Source: M3007 sp035299505
GTDB taxonomy: Bacteria > Bacteroidota > Bacteroidia > Chitinophagales > Saprospiraceae
Length of the DNA: 34,232 nt
Direction of reading: 5' to 3'
Assembly (NCBI GenBank): GCA_035299505.1
Contig: DATGWL010000060.1
Location: 1 to 34,232, forward strand
Positions within the stretch are counted from its first letter, which is position 1. Each line of letters starts with the position of its first letter. The notes under the pieces are model-generated. The model did no database searches. It worked only from the letters and a program-made list of their open reading frames with translations, and was not told where the DNA came from. Position numbers and translations under genes: made by a program. Shown piece by piece: positions 19,253 to 26,785 of the stretch.

Positions 19253-21574
19253 ATGAGATCCTATCTGCATAATACTCTGACGATAATCGGCCTGTTGTGG
19301 ACCTGGGCGCTGACTGCACAAACAACGCCCGTGAATCCGCCACCTGTGAAGGTGGACATTAAAAATGAATCCGCGGTTAGCTCCGTTGGATATGAGTTCA
19401 GTCCAACTTTCTATGAGGATGGCATTGTGTTCATTTCCAATAACATGGAGATTTCCAAGAAGAAAAAGGTGGACCAAAACCAGGAAATGATGATGTCAAT
19501 CCTGCGTTCCCGCCGTAATGCAGAAGGATTGCTCCAGGCGCCTGAGGTATTTGCTCAGGAACTGAACTCCGTTAATAACCACGAAGGTCCGGTTTGCTTT
19601 GACCGTACGGCCGAAACGGTGTATTTTTCCAGCAACTCTGTTATAGCTGGTAAAGACCAGTTTGCCAAAGACAAGGTGCAACACACACGTATTTATTCCT
19701 CCAAAAAGGTGAACGGCGTTTGGGGAGCACCCGTAGCGCTGCCCTTCAATAACGGAGAATTCGACGATTTTCACCCGGCCATCAGCATTGATGGCGACAA
19801 GCTCTTCTTTGCTTCCAACCGTCCGGGATCTATGGGTAGCACAGATATTTATGTGTCCTATAAAGTTGGCGATTCCTGGAGCGAACCTGTTAACCTGGGC
19901 CCAACCGTAAACACTACCGGCCGCGATGCATTCCCGTTCATTCACGCAGATAATACCCTCTATTTTGCTTCTGATGGCCAGCCCGACCGCAAAGGTGGTT
20001 TTGATTTGTATTACTCCATTCCGGAAGGAACTCAATGGACGAAACCTATCAACATGGGCGAACCATTCAATACATCCGGCGATGATATCGGTATGATTGT
20101 GGATCTGAACAAGATCAACGGTTATTATTCCACCAACGGTGCAGGCGGTGCAGGAAACGATGACATCATGAGTTTCCACACCGAAAATGGTAATCTGGAC
20201 GATTATTTGCTGCAAAACAAACGGGTTCCGGATCGCAATCTGGACCTGAAAATTGTGGTAACGGATAAATCTACCGGAACGCCAATTAAAGATGCTGAAA
20301 TTCAGGTGCTGAATTACGATGGCGCCAATGTCATTGGTCGCGACGAGCAGGGCAACCTGATTACCGTTCAAACTATTGATGGTAAAGAGGTGATTGGTTC
20401 CATGCCGCCAGACAATGGCATCAATGGCGAAACCGACAGCAAAGGACGTTTCCGCACGGATGTAAAACCTGGCAACTATGTGGTAATCATTACCAAAAAA
20501 AGCTACCAAACCAAACAAATTCGCCTGCCCATTTCCAAACCTGGCAATGAATTGGCAGCACAACTGGAAAAAACCAGTCTTGCTACCGGGAAAATTCAGT
20601 GGATCCCAACGGTATTCAACTATACCACCAATGCACCGCTTGCAGGCGCAACATTGGTGTTGACAGATAAAAATGGTGTTAAGGATACTCTGATAACCGA
20701 TGCCAATGGTACCCTGGAACACTACATTAATCCTGAAAGTAAATACAAAATAGATATCATTCAGGGTGGACGTGTACTGGGCAGCACAGAAGTGAATACC
20801 GTGGGCTGGCCGGATATCACCAAGCCTATGTACCAGAATATCACTGTAGCGCCTCTGATGCCAGGTTCTGCCATTGAACTGCCGAATATTTACTACAACT
20901 TCAACGACGCAACCCTGCGCCCGGATGCACGCAAGGACCTTGATCTGGTAGTGGCATTGCTGAAACAACAACCTACGGTTACGGTAGAGCTTCGCAGCCA
21001 TACCGATAGCCGTGGTACCAATGAGTACAACCAGGACCTGAGCCAGCGCCGTGCAAATGGCGTTGTGGAGTACCTCGTAATGAAGGGCATTCCGCGCAAC
21101 CGCCTCATTCCGGTTGGGGTAGGCGAGAGCGAACTGCGCAACAACTGCCGCGACGGTTCCAACTGCACCGAACAGGAGCATGCCCGCAACCGCCGCACTG
21201 AAGTACGCATGGTGACCGACCTGAACGGTGGCGGCATGGTTTATGTAGACGGAAAACTGACCAATGGCGCGGCTTCCGAATCCGGTACAGGGGGCAATGT
21301 AAATGTACCTCCTTCCGGAAATGTACGTGTATCTAACGCAGAAAGCGATACGTACTATGTGATCTCAGGCTCCTTCCTCATGGAAGAGCGTGCCACTGCA
21401 CAGCTGGCGCGTATCAAGTCTCGTGGTTATGCAGAAGCCGAAATTGTACGTTTCCCTAACTCTAATTTCTTCTCTGTTTGCGTGTCCAAGTTCAAAACCC
21501 GCGAAGAGGCTACTACCCTGAAGAAAAAACTGGATAAAGACAAAGTGGACGCCTTTGTACGGGCGGTTCAATAG
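19253..21574 (+). CDS. PorE-like envelope protein: PD40 propeller, regulatory-like domains, OmpA and SPOR domains
   Basis: The 773-residue product starts at ATG 19253 (A at -3, signal peptide ending ALTAQ near residue 23); an in-frame ATG at 19217 would add 12 residues. Domains in order: PD40/WD40-like propeller (about 45-320; repeats such as PAISIDGDKLFFASNRPG and FPFIHADNTLYFASDG), a carboxypeptidase-regulatory-like beta domain (about 331-430), a second beta domain (about 445-535), an OmpA_C domain (about 544-650, with HTDSRGTNEYN and LSQRRA, the usual Asp and Arg that hold peptidoglycan diaminopimelate) and a C-terminal SPOR domain (699-773). P. gingivalis PorE has a similar propeller, regulatory and OmpA layout with a TPR; here the TPR is missing and SPOR is added. 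No lipobox Cys follows the signal. It starts 54 nt after the PorP/SprF stop codon and probably anchors that export site to peptidoglycan. Confidence 0.93.
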   Translation: MRSYLHNTLTIIGLLWTWALTAQTTPVNPPPVKVDIKNESAVSSVGYEFSPTFYEDGIVFISNNMEISKKKKVDQNQEMMMSILRSRRNAEGLLQAPEVFAQELNSVNNHEGPVCFDRTAETVYFSSNSVIAGKDQFAKDKVQHTRIYSSKKVNGVWGAPVALPFNNGEFDDFHPAISIDGDKLFFASNRPGSMGSTDIYVSYKVGDSWSEPVNLGPTVNTTGRDAFPFIHADNTLYFASDGQPDRKGGFDLYYSIPEGTQWTKPINMGEPFNTSGDDIGMIVDLNKINGYYSTNGAGGAGNDDIMSFHTENGNLDDYLLQNKRVPDRNLDLKIVVTDKSTGTPIKDAEIQVLNYDGANVIGRDEQGNLITVQTIDGKEVIGSMPPDNGINGETDSKGRFRTDVKPGNYVVIITKKSYQTKQIRLPISKPGNELAAQLEKTSLATGKIQWIPTVFNYTTNAPLAGATLVLTDKNGVKDTLITDANGTLEHYINPESKYKIDIIQGGRVLGSTEVNTVGWPDITKPMYQNITVAPLMPGSAIELPNIYYNFNDATLRPDARKDLDLVVALLKQQPTVTVELRSHTDSRGTNEYNQDLSQRRANGVVEYLVMKGIPRNRLIPVGVGESELRNNCRDGSNCTEQEHARNRRTEVRMVTDLNGGGMVYVDGKLTNGAASESGTGGNVNVPPSGNVRVSNAESDTYYVISGSFLMEERATAQLARIKSRGYAEAEIVRFPNSNFFSVCVSKFKTREEATTLKKKLDKDKVDAFVRAVQ

Positions 21575-21590
21575 CATATCAAATACAAAC

Positions 21591-21632
21591 CCCTTAATTC
21601 AGGTCATTCTTTGGAATGATTTGAATTAAGGG
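21591..21632 (+). terminator. Hairpin at the end of the T9SS-related gene cluster
   Basis: A 19-bp stem (21591-21609 with 21614-21632), fully paired in RNA if two G-U pairs are allowed, closes a TTTG loop 16 nt after the stop codon at 21574. There is no following T-run. It marks the likely end of the adhesin-sprF-porE-like transcript. Confidence 0.55.
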
Positions 21633-21663
21633 AAACCGAATGGTACGATTGTCAAGGTCTTTT

Positions 21664-21671
21664 TACCTTTG
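21664..21671 (+). promoter_or_regulatory. Promoter -7 element of the ferredoxin gene (TACCTTTG)
   Basis: TACCTTTG is an exact match to TAnnTTTG, 60 nt before the ferredoxin ATG. A well-spaced -33 TTG is not evident (TTG at 21649 is only 12 nt upstream). The preceding hairpin would insulate it from the upstream genes. Confidence 0.5.
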
Positions 21672-21731
21672 CGGCAACTTTCGGGAACTTGATTTGTTTT
21701 CCCTTGTTCAGCATTTAAAGAGCTCAAAGAC

Positions 21732-22079
21732 ATGGCTATTATCATTACGGACGAATGCATCAACTGTGGCGCGTGTGAGCCGGAATGCCCTAATCACGCT
21801 ATTTACGAAGGCGGAGTAGAGTGGGCAATTTCAGATGGAAATACAGTAAAAGGAAAATACCTTCTGGAAGACGGCAGAGAGGTAGATGCAGCCCAAAAAA
21901 ACACTCCGGTATCCAACGATTTTTATTTCATCGTGCCGGATAAATGCACAGAATGCACCGGATTTCACGAAGAACCTCAATGTGCGGCAGTATGTCCTGT
22001 AGATTGTTGTGTTCCGGATCCGGATCGGGTAGAAACAAAAGATGAATTGTTGCACAAAAAAGAGCGTTTGCACCTCTGA
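21732..22079 (+). CDS. 2[4Fe-4S] dicluster ferredoxin
   Basis: This 115-residue soluble electron carrier has a first cluster motif CINCGACEPECP (Cys 9, 12, 15, 19) and a second CTEC-x8-CAAVCP (Cys 72, 75, 84, 88), plus Cys 92 and 93. The pattern is that of bacterial Fd4 ferredoxins, in which the last Cys of each motif serves the other cluster. The two motifs are separated by about 52 residues, longer than in minimal clostridial ferredoxins; this insertion probably forms a surface hairpin. It is expected in the cytoplasm, moving electrons at low potential; the partner enzyme cannot be inferred from neighbours. It appears monocistronic, with a promoter element upstream and a good terminator downstream. 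Confidence 0.93.
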   Translation: MAIIITDECINCGACEPECPNHAIYEGGVEWAISDGNTVKGKYLLEDGREVDAAQKNTPVSNDFYFIVPDKCTECTGFHEEPQCAAVCPVDCCVPDPDRVETKDELLHKKERLHL

Positions 22080-22114
22080 TGTAGCGCACTTCAAGAATTT
22101 TCATGGTTCTATGG

Positions 22115-22152
22115 TTGCCTGCTGCTCCTCTGGGCAGTGGGCAATTTTTTTT
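22115..22152 (+). terminator. Intrinsic terminator of the ferredoxin gene
   Basis: An 11-bp stem (22115-22125 with 22134-22144, including two G-U pairs) closes an 8-nt loop and is followed by eight T's (22145-22152). It lies 35 nt after the ferredoxin stop codon and before the convergent fmt gene. Confidence 0.85.
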
Positions 22153-22167
22153 CATGCCGTACTGTAC

Positions 22168-22228
22168 CGGCGGGTTCAGCCGCCGCATCCTCGTACTTGG
22201 GTTCAACCGCCGAACCTATTCAGCCGCC
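22168..22228. repeat. Short GTTCA-CCGCCG repeats between convergent genes
   Basis: Three copies of a GTTCARCCGCCG-like motif occur at 22174-22185, 22201-22212 and 22218-22228 (the last one ATTCAGCCGCC). The first is part of a small dyad CGGCGG-N6-CCGCCG (22168-22185). This is the 3' side of fmt and may act in ending its transcript, although no T-run follows on that strand. Confidence 0.4.
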
Positions 22229-22239
22229 ATACCAAAAAC

Positions 22240-23157
22240 CTACCCCAACTTAAACCCGTTCAGAAAATCCCTGACAGCCATTCTTTTTTTACCCTCCATT
22301 TGCAACTCCAGTATGGATATGCAGCCATCTCCGGTTCGGATGAGAAGTTGATTCCTTCCATCAAAGTACCAGGCGCCGGGTGCCAGGGTGTCCATAGGCG
22401 CCGGCATTTTAGGCACAAGAGTACTCCGCAATACTTTTACTGTTTTGTTTTCGTAAGTAGTCCATGCGCCCGGGTAAGGACTCAAACCCCGGATGTGGTT
22501 ATGGACTTCCTGTGCTGATTTTTCAAAGGTAATACGGCAAGTATCGTGGAAAATTTTGGGTGCGTGGGTAGCCTCTGAATCATCCTGAGGGAAGGTTTTT
22601 ATGCTTCCACTTTCAAGTCCCTGAACAGATTTGAGTACCAGTCCGGCGCCAATTGCCATCATTCGGTCATGCAATTCTCCGGCTGTTTCATCCGGACCAA
22701 TGGTTACTTTTTCCTGCATGAGCAGGTCTCCGGTGTCAATTTCATGTTGCAGAAGAAAGGTGGTCAGGCCTGTTTCCTTTTCGCCGTTAATTACAGCCCA
22801 GTTGATGGGCGCCGCGCCGCGGTATTTGGGCAATAAAGATCCATGCAGGTTCATGGTACCCATGGGTGGCATATTCCATACAATTTCCGGCAACATCCGA
22901 AAGGCCACTACAATCTGCAAATCAGCCTTCAAATCACGGAGTGTATTGATGAAATCTGGGTTCTTTAATTTCTCAGGTTGCAGGACCGTTAATCCTCTCG
23001 ACAGAGCAAATTTTTTAACGGCAGACTCCTGTATGCCCAAACGCCCGCCAGGTTTGTCAGGGGCTGTAACTACCGCTACCACCTCGTAGCCATGATCCAG
23101 TAATATTTCAAGTGAGGGAACTGCAAACTCAGGCGTGCCCATGTAGATAATGCGCAT
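22240..23157 (-). CDS. fmt: Methionyl-tRNA formyltransferase
   Basis: This cytoplasmic enzyme formylates initiator Met-tRNA using 10-formyltetrahydrofolate. The 305-residue length is typical. The N-terminal Rossmann domain begins MRIIYMGTPEFAVPSL; the formyltransferase signature NLHGSLLPKYRGAAPINWA contains the catalytic Asn103 and His105, and Asp141 lies in HEIDTGDLL (36 residues after the His, as in E. coli). The C-terminal part has the HNHIRGLSPYPGAW segment typical of the tRNA-binding C domain. I start it at the ATG (23157); the frame extends two codons to a TTG. No def or other partner gene is adjacent. A TTG and TCTGTTTG pair upstream on the minus strand may be its promoter. Confidence 0.97.
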   Translation of the reverse strand: MRIIYMGTPEFAVPSLEILLDHGYEVVAVVTAPDKPGGRLGIQESAVKKFALSRGLTVLQPEKLKNPDFINTLRDLKADLQIVVAFRMLPEIVWNMPPMGTMNLHGSLLPKYRGAAPINWAVINGEKETGLTTFLLQHEIDTGDLLMQEKVTIGPDETAGELHDRMMAIGAGLVLKSVQGLESGSIKTFPQDDSEATHAPKIFHDTCRITFEKSAQEVHNHIRGLSPYPGAWTTYENKTVKVLRSTLVPKMPAPMDTLAPGAWYFDGRNQLLIRTGDGCISILELQMEGKKRMAVRDFLNGFKLG

Positions 23158-23184
23158 GATCAAAATGTTTCTGAACGAGTGCTG

Positions 23185-23214
23185 TTGGTTGAAGCAAACA
23201 GAGAGCTATTTTTG
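23185..23214 (+). promoter_or_regulatory. Bacteroidota promoter, TTG-N19-TATTTTTG
   Basis: TTG at 23185-23187 and TATTTTTG at 23207-23214 match the -33 and -7 consensus with ideal 19-nt spacing. It points away from fmt and lies 18 nt before the ATG of the small reading frame at 23233, and 230 nt before the hydrolase start. It is the best promoter match in the window that I found. Confidence 0.6.
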
Positions 23215-23232
23215 TTTGCAAAAAACTGAAAT

Positions 23233-23385
23233 ATGGTACGTTTGTTTTTCCCTGTCTTTTTTCTTTGGGCTTCTGTTTGCCAGGCGCTAACGCCTATTAG
23301 CAGGGATTGGCCCGGCAAAGAAACGGCATTCGAACAAACCGCGCCACCATACAGCCTGAATATCCGTTTCAAAACATGGAAATAA
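23233..23385 (+). CDS. Candidate 50-residue secreted peptide
   Basis: I do not recognise a family. The frame encodes MVRLFFPVFFLWASVCQA followed by about 32 polar residues ending NIRFKTWK. The first 18 residues look like a signal peptide (one Arg, a run of hydrophobic and aromatic residues, and Ala before a possible cut after CQA). WASVC is only a poor lipobox. A well-formed promoter lies just upstream and the alpha/beta hydrolase begins 59 nt after the stop, so it could be the first gene of that transcript. Alternatively the region is simply a leader of the hydrolase gene. A minus-strand frame at 23160-23459 overlaps but has no such features. Confidence 0.4.
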   Translation: MVRLFFPVFFLWASVCQALTPISRDWPGKETAFEQTAPPYSLNIRFKTWK

Positions 23386-23444
23386 TAAATATGGCGCAAC
23401 TGGTGTATATTGCCCGAAATCAGAAAAAATACCTTAATTGACAC

Positions 23445-24266
23445 ATGGAACAACTGCACTGGACCAATGCTCAGGGATTGTCGCTATTTGCCGCACACTG
23501 GCCAATACCTAACCCCAAAGCCGTCATTGCATTGGTGCACGGACAAGGCGAGCATATTGCCCGGTACGATCACATGGCCAAATGGTACAACCAACATGGC
23601 TTTGCTGTGCTGGGTTTTGACCATCAGGGATACGGACGAAGCGGCGGCAAAAAAGGCCATGCCCCCAATCTGGATGTCTTACTGGATGATATCGGTTTAT
23701 TGCTGAGCAAAACCAGGGAAGCCAATCCAGGGCTCCCGCTTTTCCTGTACGGACATAGTATGGGCGGAGGTTTGTGCCTGAATTATGTTACGCGCAGGGA
23801 TCCAGATCTGACCGGACTGATAGTAACCGGGCCCTGGATACGCCTGGCATTCGAGGCGCCAGCCCTGAAAGTGGTAGCTGGCCGAATCCTGAAACGATTC
23901 ATGCCTGCCCTTACTCTGCCAACAGGACTTGTAGCACATTTCATTTCTCATGATGATAGGGTAGTGGAGGCATATTTGAAAGATCCACTGGTACACAACA
24001 AATTGAGTGCTGCTGCGGGTATTGCGCTGCTGGATGGCGCCAACTGGCTGGATAACTGGTCCGGCTCATTTCGTATTCCTGTATTGCTGCAACACGGTGG
24101 TGGTGACAAAATAACTTCTCCCGAGGCAACCAAACGCTTTTTTGGTCGCGTGAAAGGGCAGGTTACGCACCGGGAATGGCCTGGGTTGTACCATGAAATC
24201 CACAACGAGAAAGAAAAGGAAGAGGTATTTGACTTTACACTATCTTGGATGCTTAAGTGGTTGTAA
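23445..24266 (+). CDS. Alpha/beta hydrolase, monoacylglycerol-lipase-like (Hydrolase_4)
   Basis: The 273-residue protein has no signal peptide and should be cytoplasmic. The oxyanion-hole HGQGEH motif is at residues 32-37, the nucleophile elbow GHSMGG at 103-108 (Ser105), the acid in GGGDKITSPEAT (Asp221) and the catalytic His in YHEIHNE (His250). This set and the WxNxxGLxLF start match the serine-aminopeptidase S33/Hydrolase_4 family, which includes monoglyceride lipases and lysophospholipases. The natural ester substrate cannot be read from sequence. It is convergent with the next gene: the two stop codons are 1 nt apart, leaving no room for a terminator between them. Confidence 0.93.
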   Translation: MEQLHWTNAQGLSLFAAHWPIPNPKAVIALVHGQGEHIARYDHMAKWYNQHGFAVLGFDHQGYGRSGGKKGHAPNLDVLLDDIGLLLSKTREANPGLPLFLYGHSMGGGLCLNYVTRRDPDLTGLIVTGPWIRLAFEAPALKVVAGRILKRFMPALTLPTGLVAHFISHDDRVVEAYLKDPLVHNKLSAAAGIALLDGANWLDNWSGSFRIPVLLQHGGGDKITSPEATKRFFGRVKGQVTHREWPGLYHEIHNEKEKEEVFDFTLSWMLKWL

Positions 24267-24267
24267 A

Positions 24268-26064
24268 TCAATGAAATCCTTCCACTTTGATATCGTCCAC
24301 CCAAACAGCCTTATTGCTTCCCGGATTCCAGAGAAAAACCTCAATCTGATCAAATGGTTCCCGGGGTATAAAGGTGTCAAAATCGATTGTTTTTACTTCA
24401 CCTCCCTCCACATGGCGTTGTAAACGAATGATTCTATCCTTTAGAATGCGGTCGCCTTGTTTAAAGCGCACCGTAAATTGCGTCATGGCCCAGAGCTCCC
24501 ATTCCTTGGCCTCACAGCGGAAGGTGGCACTGGCACGTAGCCAGAAATAAGGTAGTCCCGGATTAGGCAATCTAATGGCTGGCGTAAAGGCTTGTTCAGC
24601 AGTCAACCGGGCAGATTTTTTGCCGGAAATGGGCGATTGTTCCGTGATCACCGCAGAGGAATCCTGTTCGAAATCCTGCATGGCCAACAGCTTCACGTCT
24701 TGTCGTTGGGGTGCGTTGAATTTATCCCGGGTATCCAGGTATTTCAAATCGTCTGTCTGCCTGTTCCATTTGCCCAAAACGGTCAGAATATAGCGTCGGG
24801 TCATCTGTTCGGCATGAAATTGTCCGCCTTTGTGTGCCTGATGACACCACCAGATACTGAGATAAATACACAAGAGGGATATGCCGGAAAACAGCCACCT
24901 GCTCCAGGATTGCTTCCATGCCCAAACCCAGAAGGCGCCCATACAGAAAGCCCAGAGCGGATATGCCTGGACAATGGCCCTTTGCCCCAAACTGCCACCA
25001 TACCACCAGATATCCCAGGCTGAGGTGACATACAGGGCAAGCAGGCAATAGCAGGCAACAGCCGGAAATACCTGAGGCAATTGTTTGCGCAACATGAACA
25101 AACCAGCAACAGCCAGCAGCATGATGGGGGAATAAACCAGCCAGCCGGCTTTGGCGCTCCACAATACATCCTCAATATGTGGCGGGAACCAGGTAAATCC
25201 CTGTTCTTCATAGCTGTACACGATCCATTCGCCGGTGGAGTATTTCCAATAAAAGGGTTGCAAAAGCATAACTCCCAAAGCAACGCCTCCTGCCAGAAGT
25301 ATTTTTGGCCATGATTGTTTGTACAATTGTAACCGCTTCGGGAGGTCATTCCAGGTGGAAATGCCCCAAAGCAGCGGAATCAGGGCAGATAATAGTTCTG
25401 TTGGGCGGGTAATGGTGGCCCAACCTACCAGCAGGCCAATGGCTGTTGCCATAGCGTAACCAGGCTTTTGGTAAAATCGTATGCTCGCCAGAATCAACAA
25501 GCAGTTCAGGGTGAACAACCAGTTATGTGTCATAGCCCCGGTAATGCCTGCATATTCCAGATAATTACTGCCTAATGCTATGGAAATCAGCACAATAGCC
25601 GTGATCCGGTCATTGAAATATCGGAGCAAGATGTTCCGCAACAACCACAAGCCCAGTAAGGCTATGAGCAGGCTTCCCATGCCAATGGCCACCTGATACG
25701 GTTTGGAAAAGCCATCAGGAGCATATCCTAAAGGCGATGCAAGAACATGTGCCGTTAGAAACCAGGGCATAAACTGCAAAGCCTGACCCATGGGGTATTT
25801 CATGACATAATTCCCGGAGCTGTGTTTAAACGCCTGCCCCATACCTGGCCCTGGCTGGTACTTGCGTTCAATATCAGGCCACCAGCGCAACTCCTTGACA
25901 TCGTGGTAAATAAGTGCTGCCGGCAAATACAAGTAGTAGCCTGATACATCCCAACTTAAAGTAGCTTCTGTGCCGGATTTTTCCCATTTGGGGTAATAAA
26001 CAGCTGAAGAAAGCACCACAATGGCAGCACTTAGCAAATAGGCATACAGGGAAAGTCTGTTCAT
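24268..26064 (-). CDS. Polytopic membrane protein, GT-C (GT39/ArnT-like) glycosyltransferase candidate
   Basis: The 598 residues begin with a membrane segment, then a periplasmic loop with TLSWDVSGYYLYLPA, where the Asp resembles the first-loop acidic residue of GT-C enzymes that use polyprenyl-phosphate sugars. About ten to twelve hydrophobic segments fill residues 5-420. The C-terminal part (about 445-598) is soluble and beta-rich with a jelly-roll look, ending FDQIEVFLWNPGSN and VWVDDIKVEGF, possibly a sugar-binding domain. The product probably sits in the inner membrane. Substrate is unknown; glycosyl transfer is inferred from topology and the loop motif only. It follows the DUF2461 gene by 12 nt on the same strand, so the two are likely co-transcribed. 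Confidence 0.8.
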   Translation of the reverse strand: MNRLSLYAYLLSAAIVVLSSAVYYPKWEKSGTEATLSWDVSGYYLYLPAALIYHDVKELRWWPDIERKYQPGPGMGQAFKHSSGNYVMKYPMGQALQFMPWFLTAHVLASPLGYAPDGFSKPYQVAIGMGSLLIALLGLWLLRNILLRYFNDRITAIVLISIALGSNYLEYAGITGAMTHNWLFTLNCLLILASIRFYQKPGYAMATAIGLLVGWATITRPTELLSALIPLLWGISTWNDLPKRLQLYKQSWPKILLAGGVALGVMLLQPFYWKYSTGEWIVYSYEEQGFTWFPPHIEDVLWSAKAGWLVYSPIMLLAVAGLFMLRKQLPQVFPAVACYCLLALYVTSAWDIWWYGGSLGQRAIVQAYPLWAFCMGAFWVWAWKQSWSRWLFSGISLLCIYLSIWWCHQAHKGGQFHAEQMTRRYILTVLGKWNRQTDDLKYLDTRDKFNAPQRQDVKLLAMQDFEQDSSAVITEQSPISGKKSARLTAEQAFTPAIRLPNPGLPYFWLRASATFRCEAKEWELWAMTQFTVRFKQGDRILKDRIIRLQRHVEGGEVKTIDFDTFIPREPFDQIEVFLWNPGSNKAVWVDDIKVEGFH

Positions 26065-26076
26065 GGTTATGCTCAG

Positions 26077-26745
26077 TTAGGGTTTCGAAGTCAATGCTTT
26101 ACGGAAATAGTCATTGAACCGTTTGGCTGCAGAAAAGTAGGATAACACATAATCTGCAAAATCCGGGCTAAGGCAAATTTCAGGGTCCATTTCTGCCATA
26201 AAGTAGAATTGCTTATTGGCTAACAGCGGCTCTTGTTTTGCTAATTCTTTGAATTCCGGAGGTAGTATTTTGTTCTTTTCGCCCTGGATGCCGCCGAAGT
26301 ATTGCACAAAAACCGGATCATTTACCACTTCACGGAAGGCATCAATGTCCTGGGCAATGGTTTTTCGAACCAGATACAAGGGCTCTTTATCCAGAAAATA
26401 GGCGCCTCCACCCAACATCAGGTTGCCAAACTCCAGGTGAAAATAATATCCGGGTTCGTCCATTGTTTGCTTGCCTCTGGATGTAAATACCGCCGAAACG
26501 TGTGTTTTGTAAGGTGTTTTATCCTGGGAAAAACGGGTGTCCCGGTAAATCCGGTGTATACAATCCTTGGGCTGAATATGAAAGCCTGGCTCTATGTTTT
26601 GCAATCTGGCAATAAGTGCCGCTACGAGTTGTTCAAACGGCTTTTTGACCGTTGCCTCATACCGTTTTTTGTTTTTTTCAAACCAGTCCCGATTGTTGTT
26701 CTGACTGAGTTCATAGAGGAATTGGAGGAGATCAGATTGCAGCAT
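26077..26745 (-). CDS. DUF2461 family protein
   Basis: I start this at the ATG at 26745 (MLQSDLLQFLYELSQNNNRDWF), giving 222 residues, the usual length for the family; the frame is open to 26790. Family hallmarks visible are the NNNRDWFEKNKKRYE start, HRIYRDTRFSQDKTPYKTH in the middle and the GYYFHLEFGNLMLGGG segment. DUF2461 (TIGR02453) proteins are cytoplasmic and have no established function. It is the first gene of a two-gene minus-strand unit with the GT-C-like membrane protein. Confidence 0.9.
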   Translation of the reverse strand: MLQSDLLQFLYELSQNNNRDWFEKNKKRYEATVKKPFEQLVAALIARLQNIEPGFHIQPKDCIHRIYRDTRFSQDKTPYKTHVSAVFTSRGKQTMDEPGYYFHLEFGNLMLGGGAYFLDKEPLYLVRKTIAQDIDAFREVVNDPVFVQYFGGIQGEKNKILPPEFKELAKQEPLLANKQFYFMAEMDPEICLSPDFADYVLSYFSAAKRFNDYFRKALTSKP

Positions 26746-26765
26746 AAACTTGGATTGGTGGAAAG

Positions 26766-26785
26766 CAAAGATATTGGCAAATGTA
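26766..26785 (-). promoter_or_regulatory. Promoter -7 candidates for the DUF2461 gene
   Basis: On the minus strand TATCTTTG (26773-26766) and TACATTTG (26785-26778) both match TAnnTTTG and lie 21-40 nt before the ATG. A TTG 14 nt upstream of the first is a possible -33 element. Which one is used cannot be told. Confidence 0.4.

Noticed and set aside
19496..21181. 561-codon open frame on the minus strand
   Set aside because: It lies fully opposite the PD40-OmpA-SPOR gene, whose domains and signal peptide are unambiguous; the antisense frame has no recognisable domain and is explained by codon bias.
23160..23459. 99-codon minus-strand frame upstream of fmt
   Set aside because: It has no domain, overlaps the fmt promoter region and the hydrolase start, and its sequence reads like non-coding DNA.
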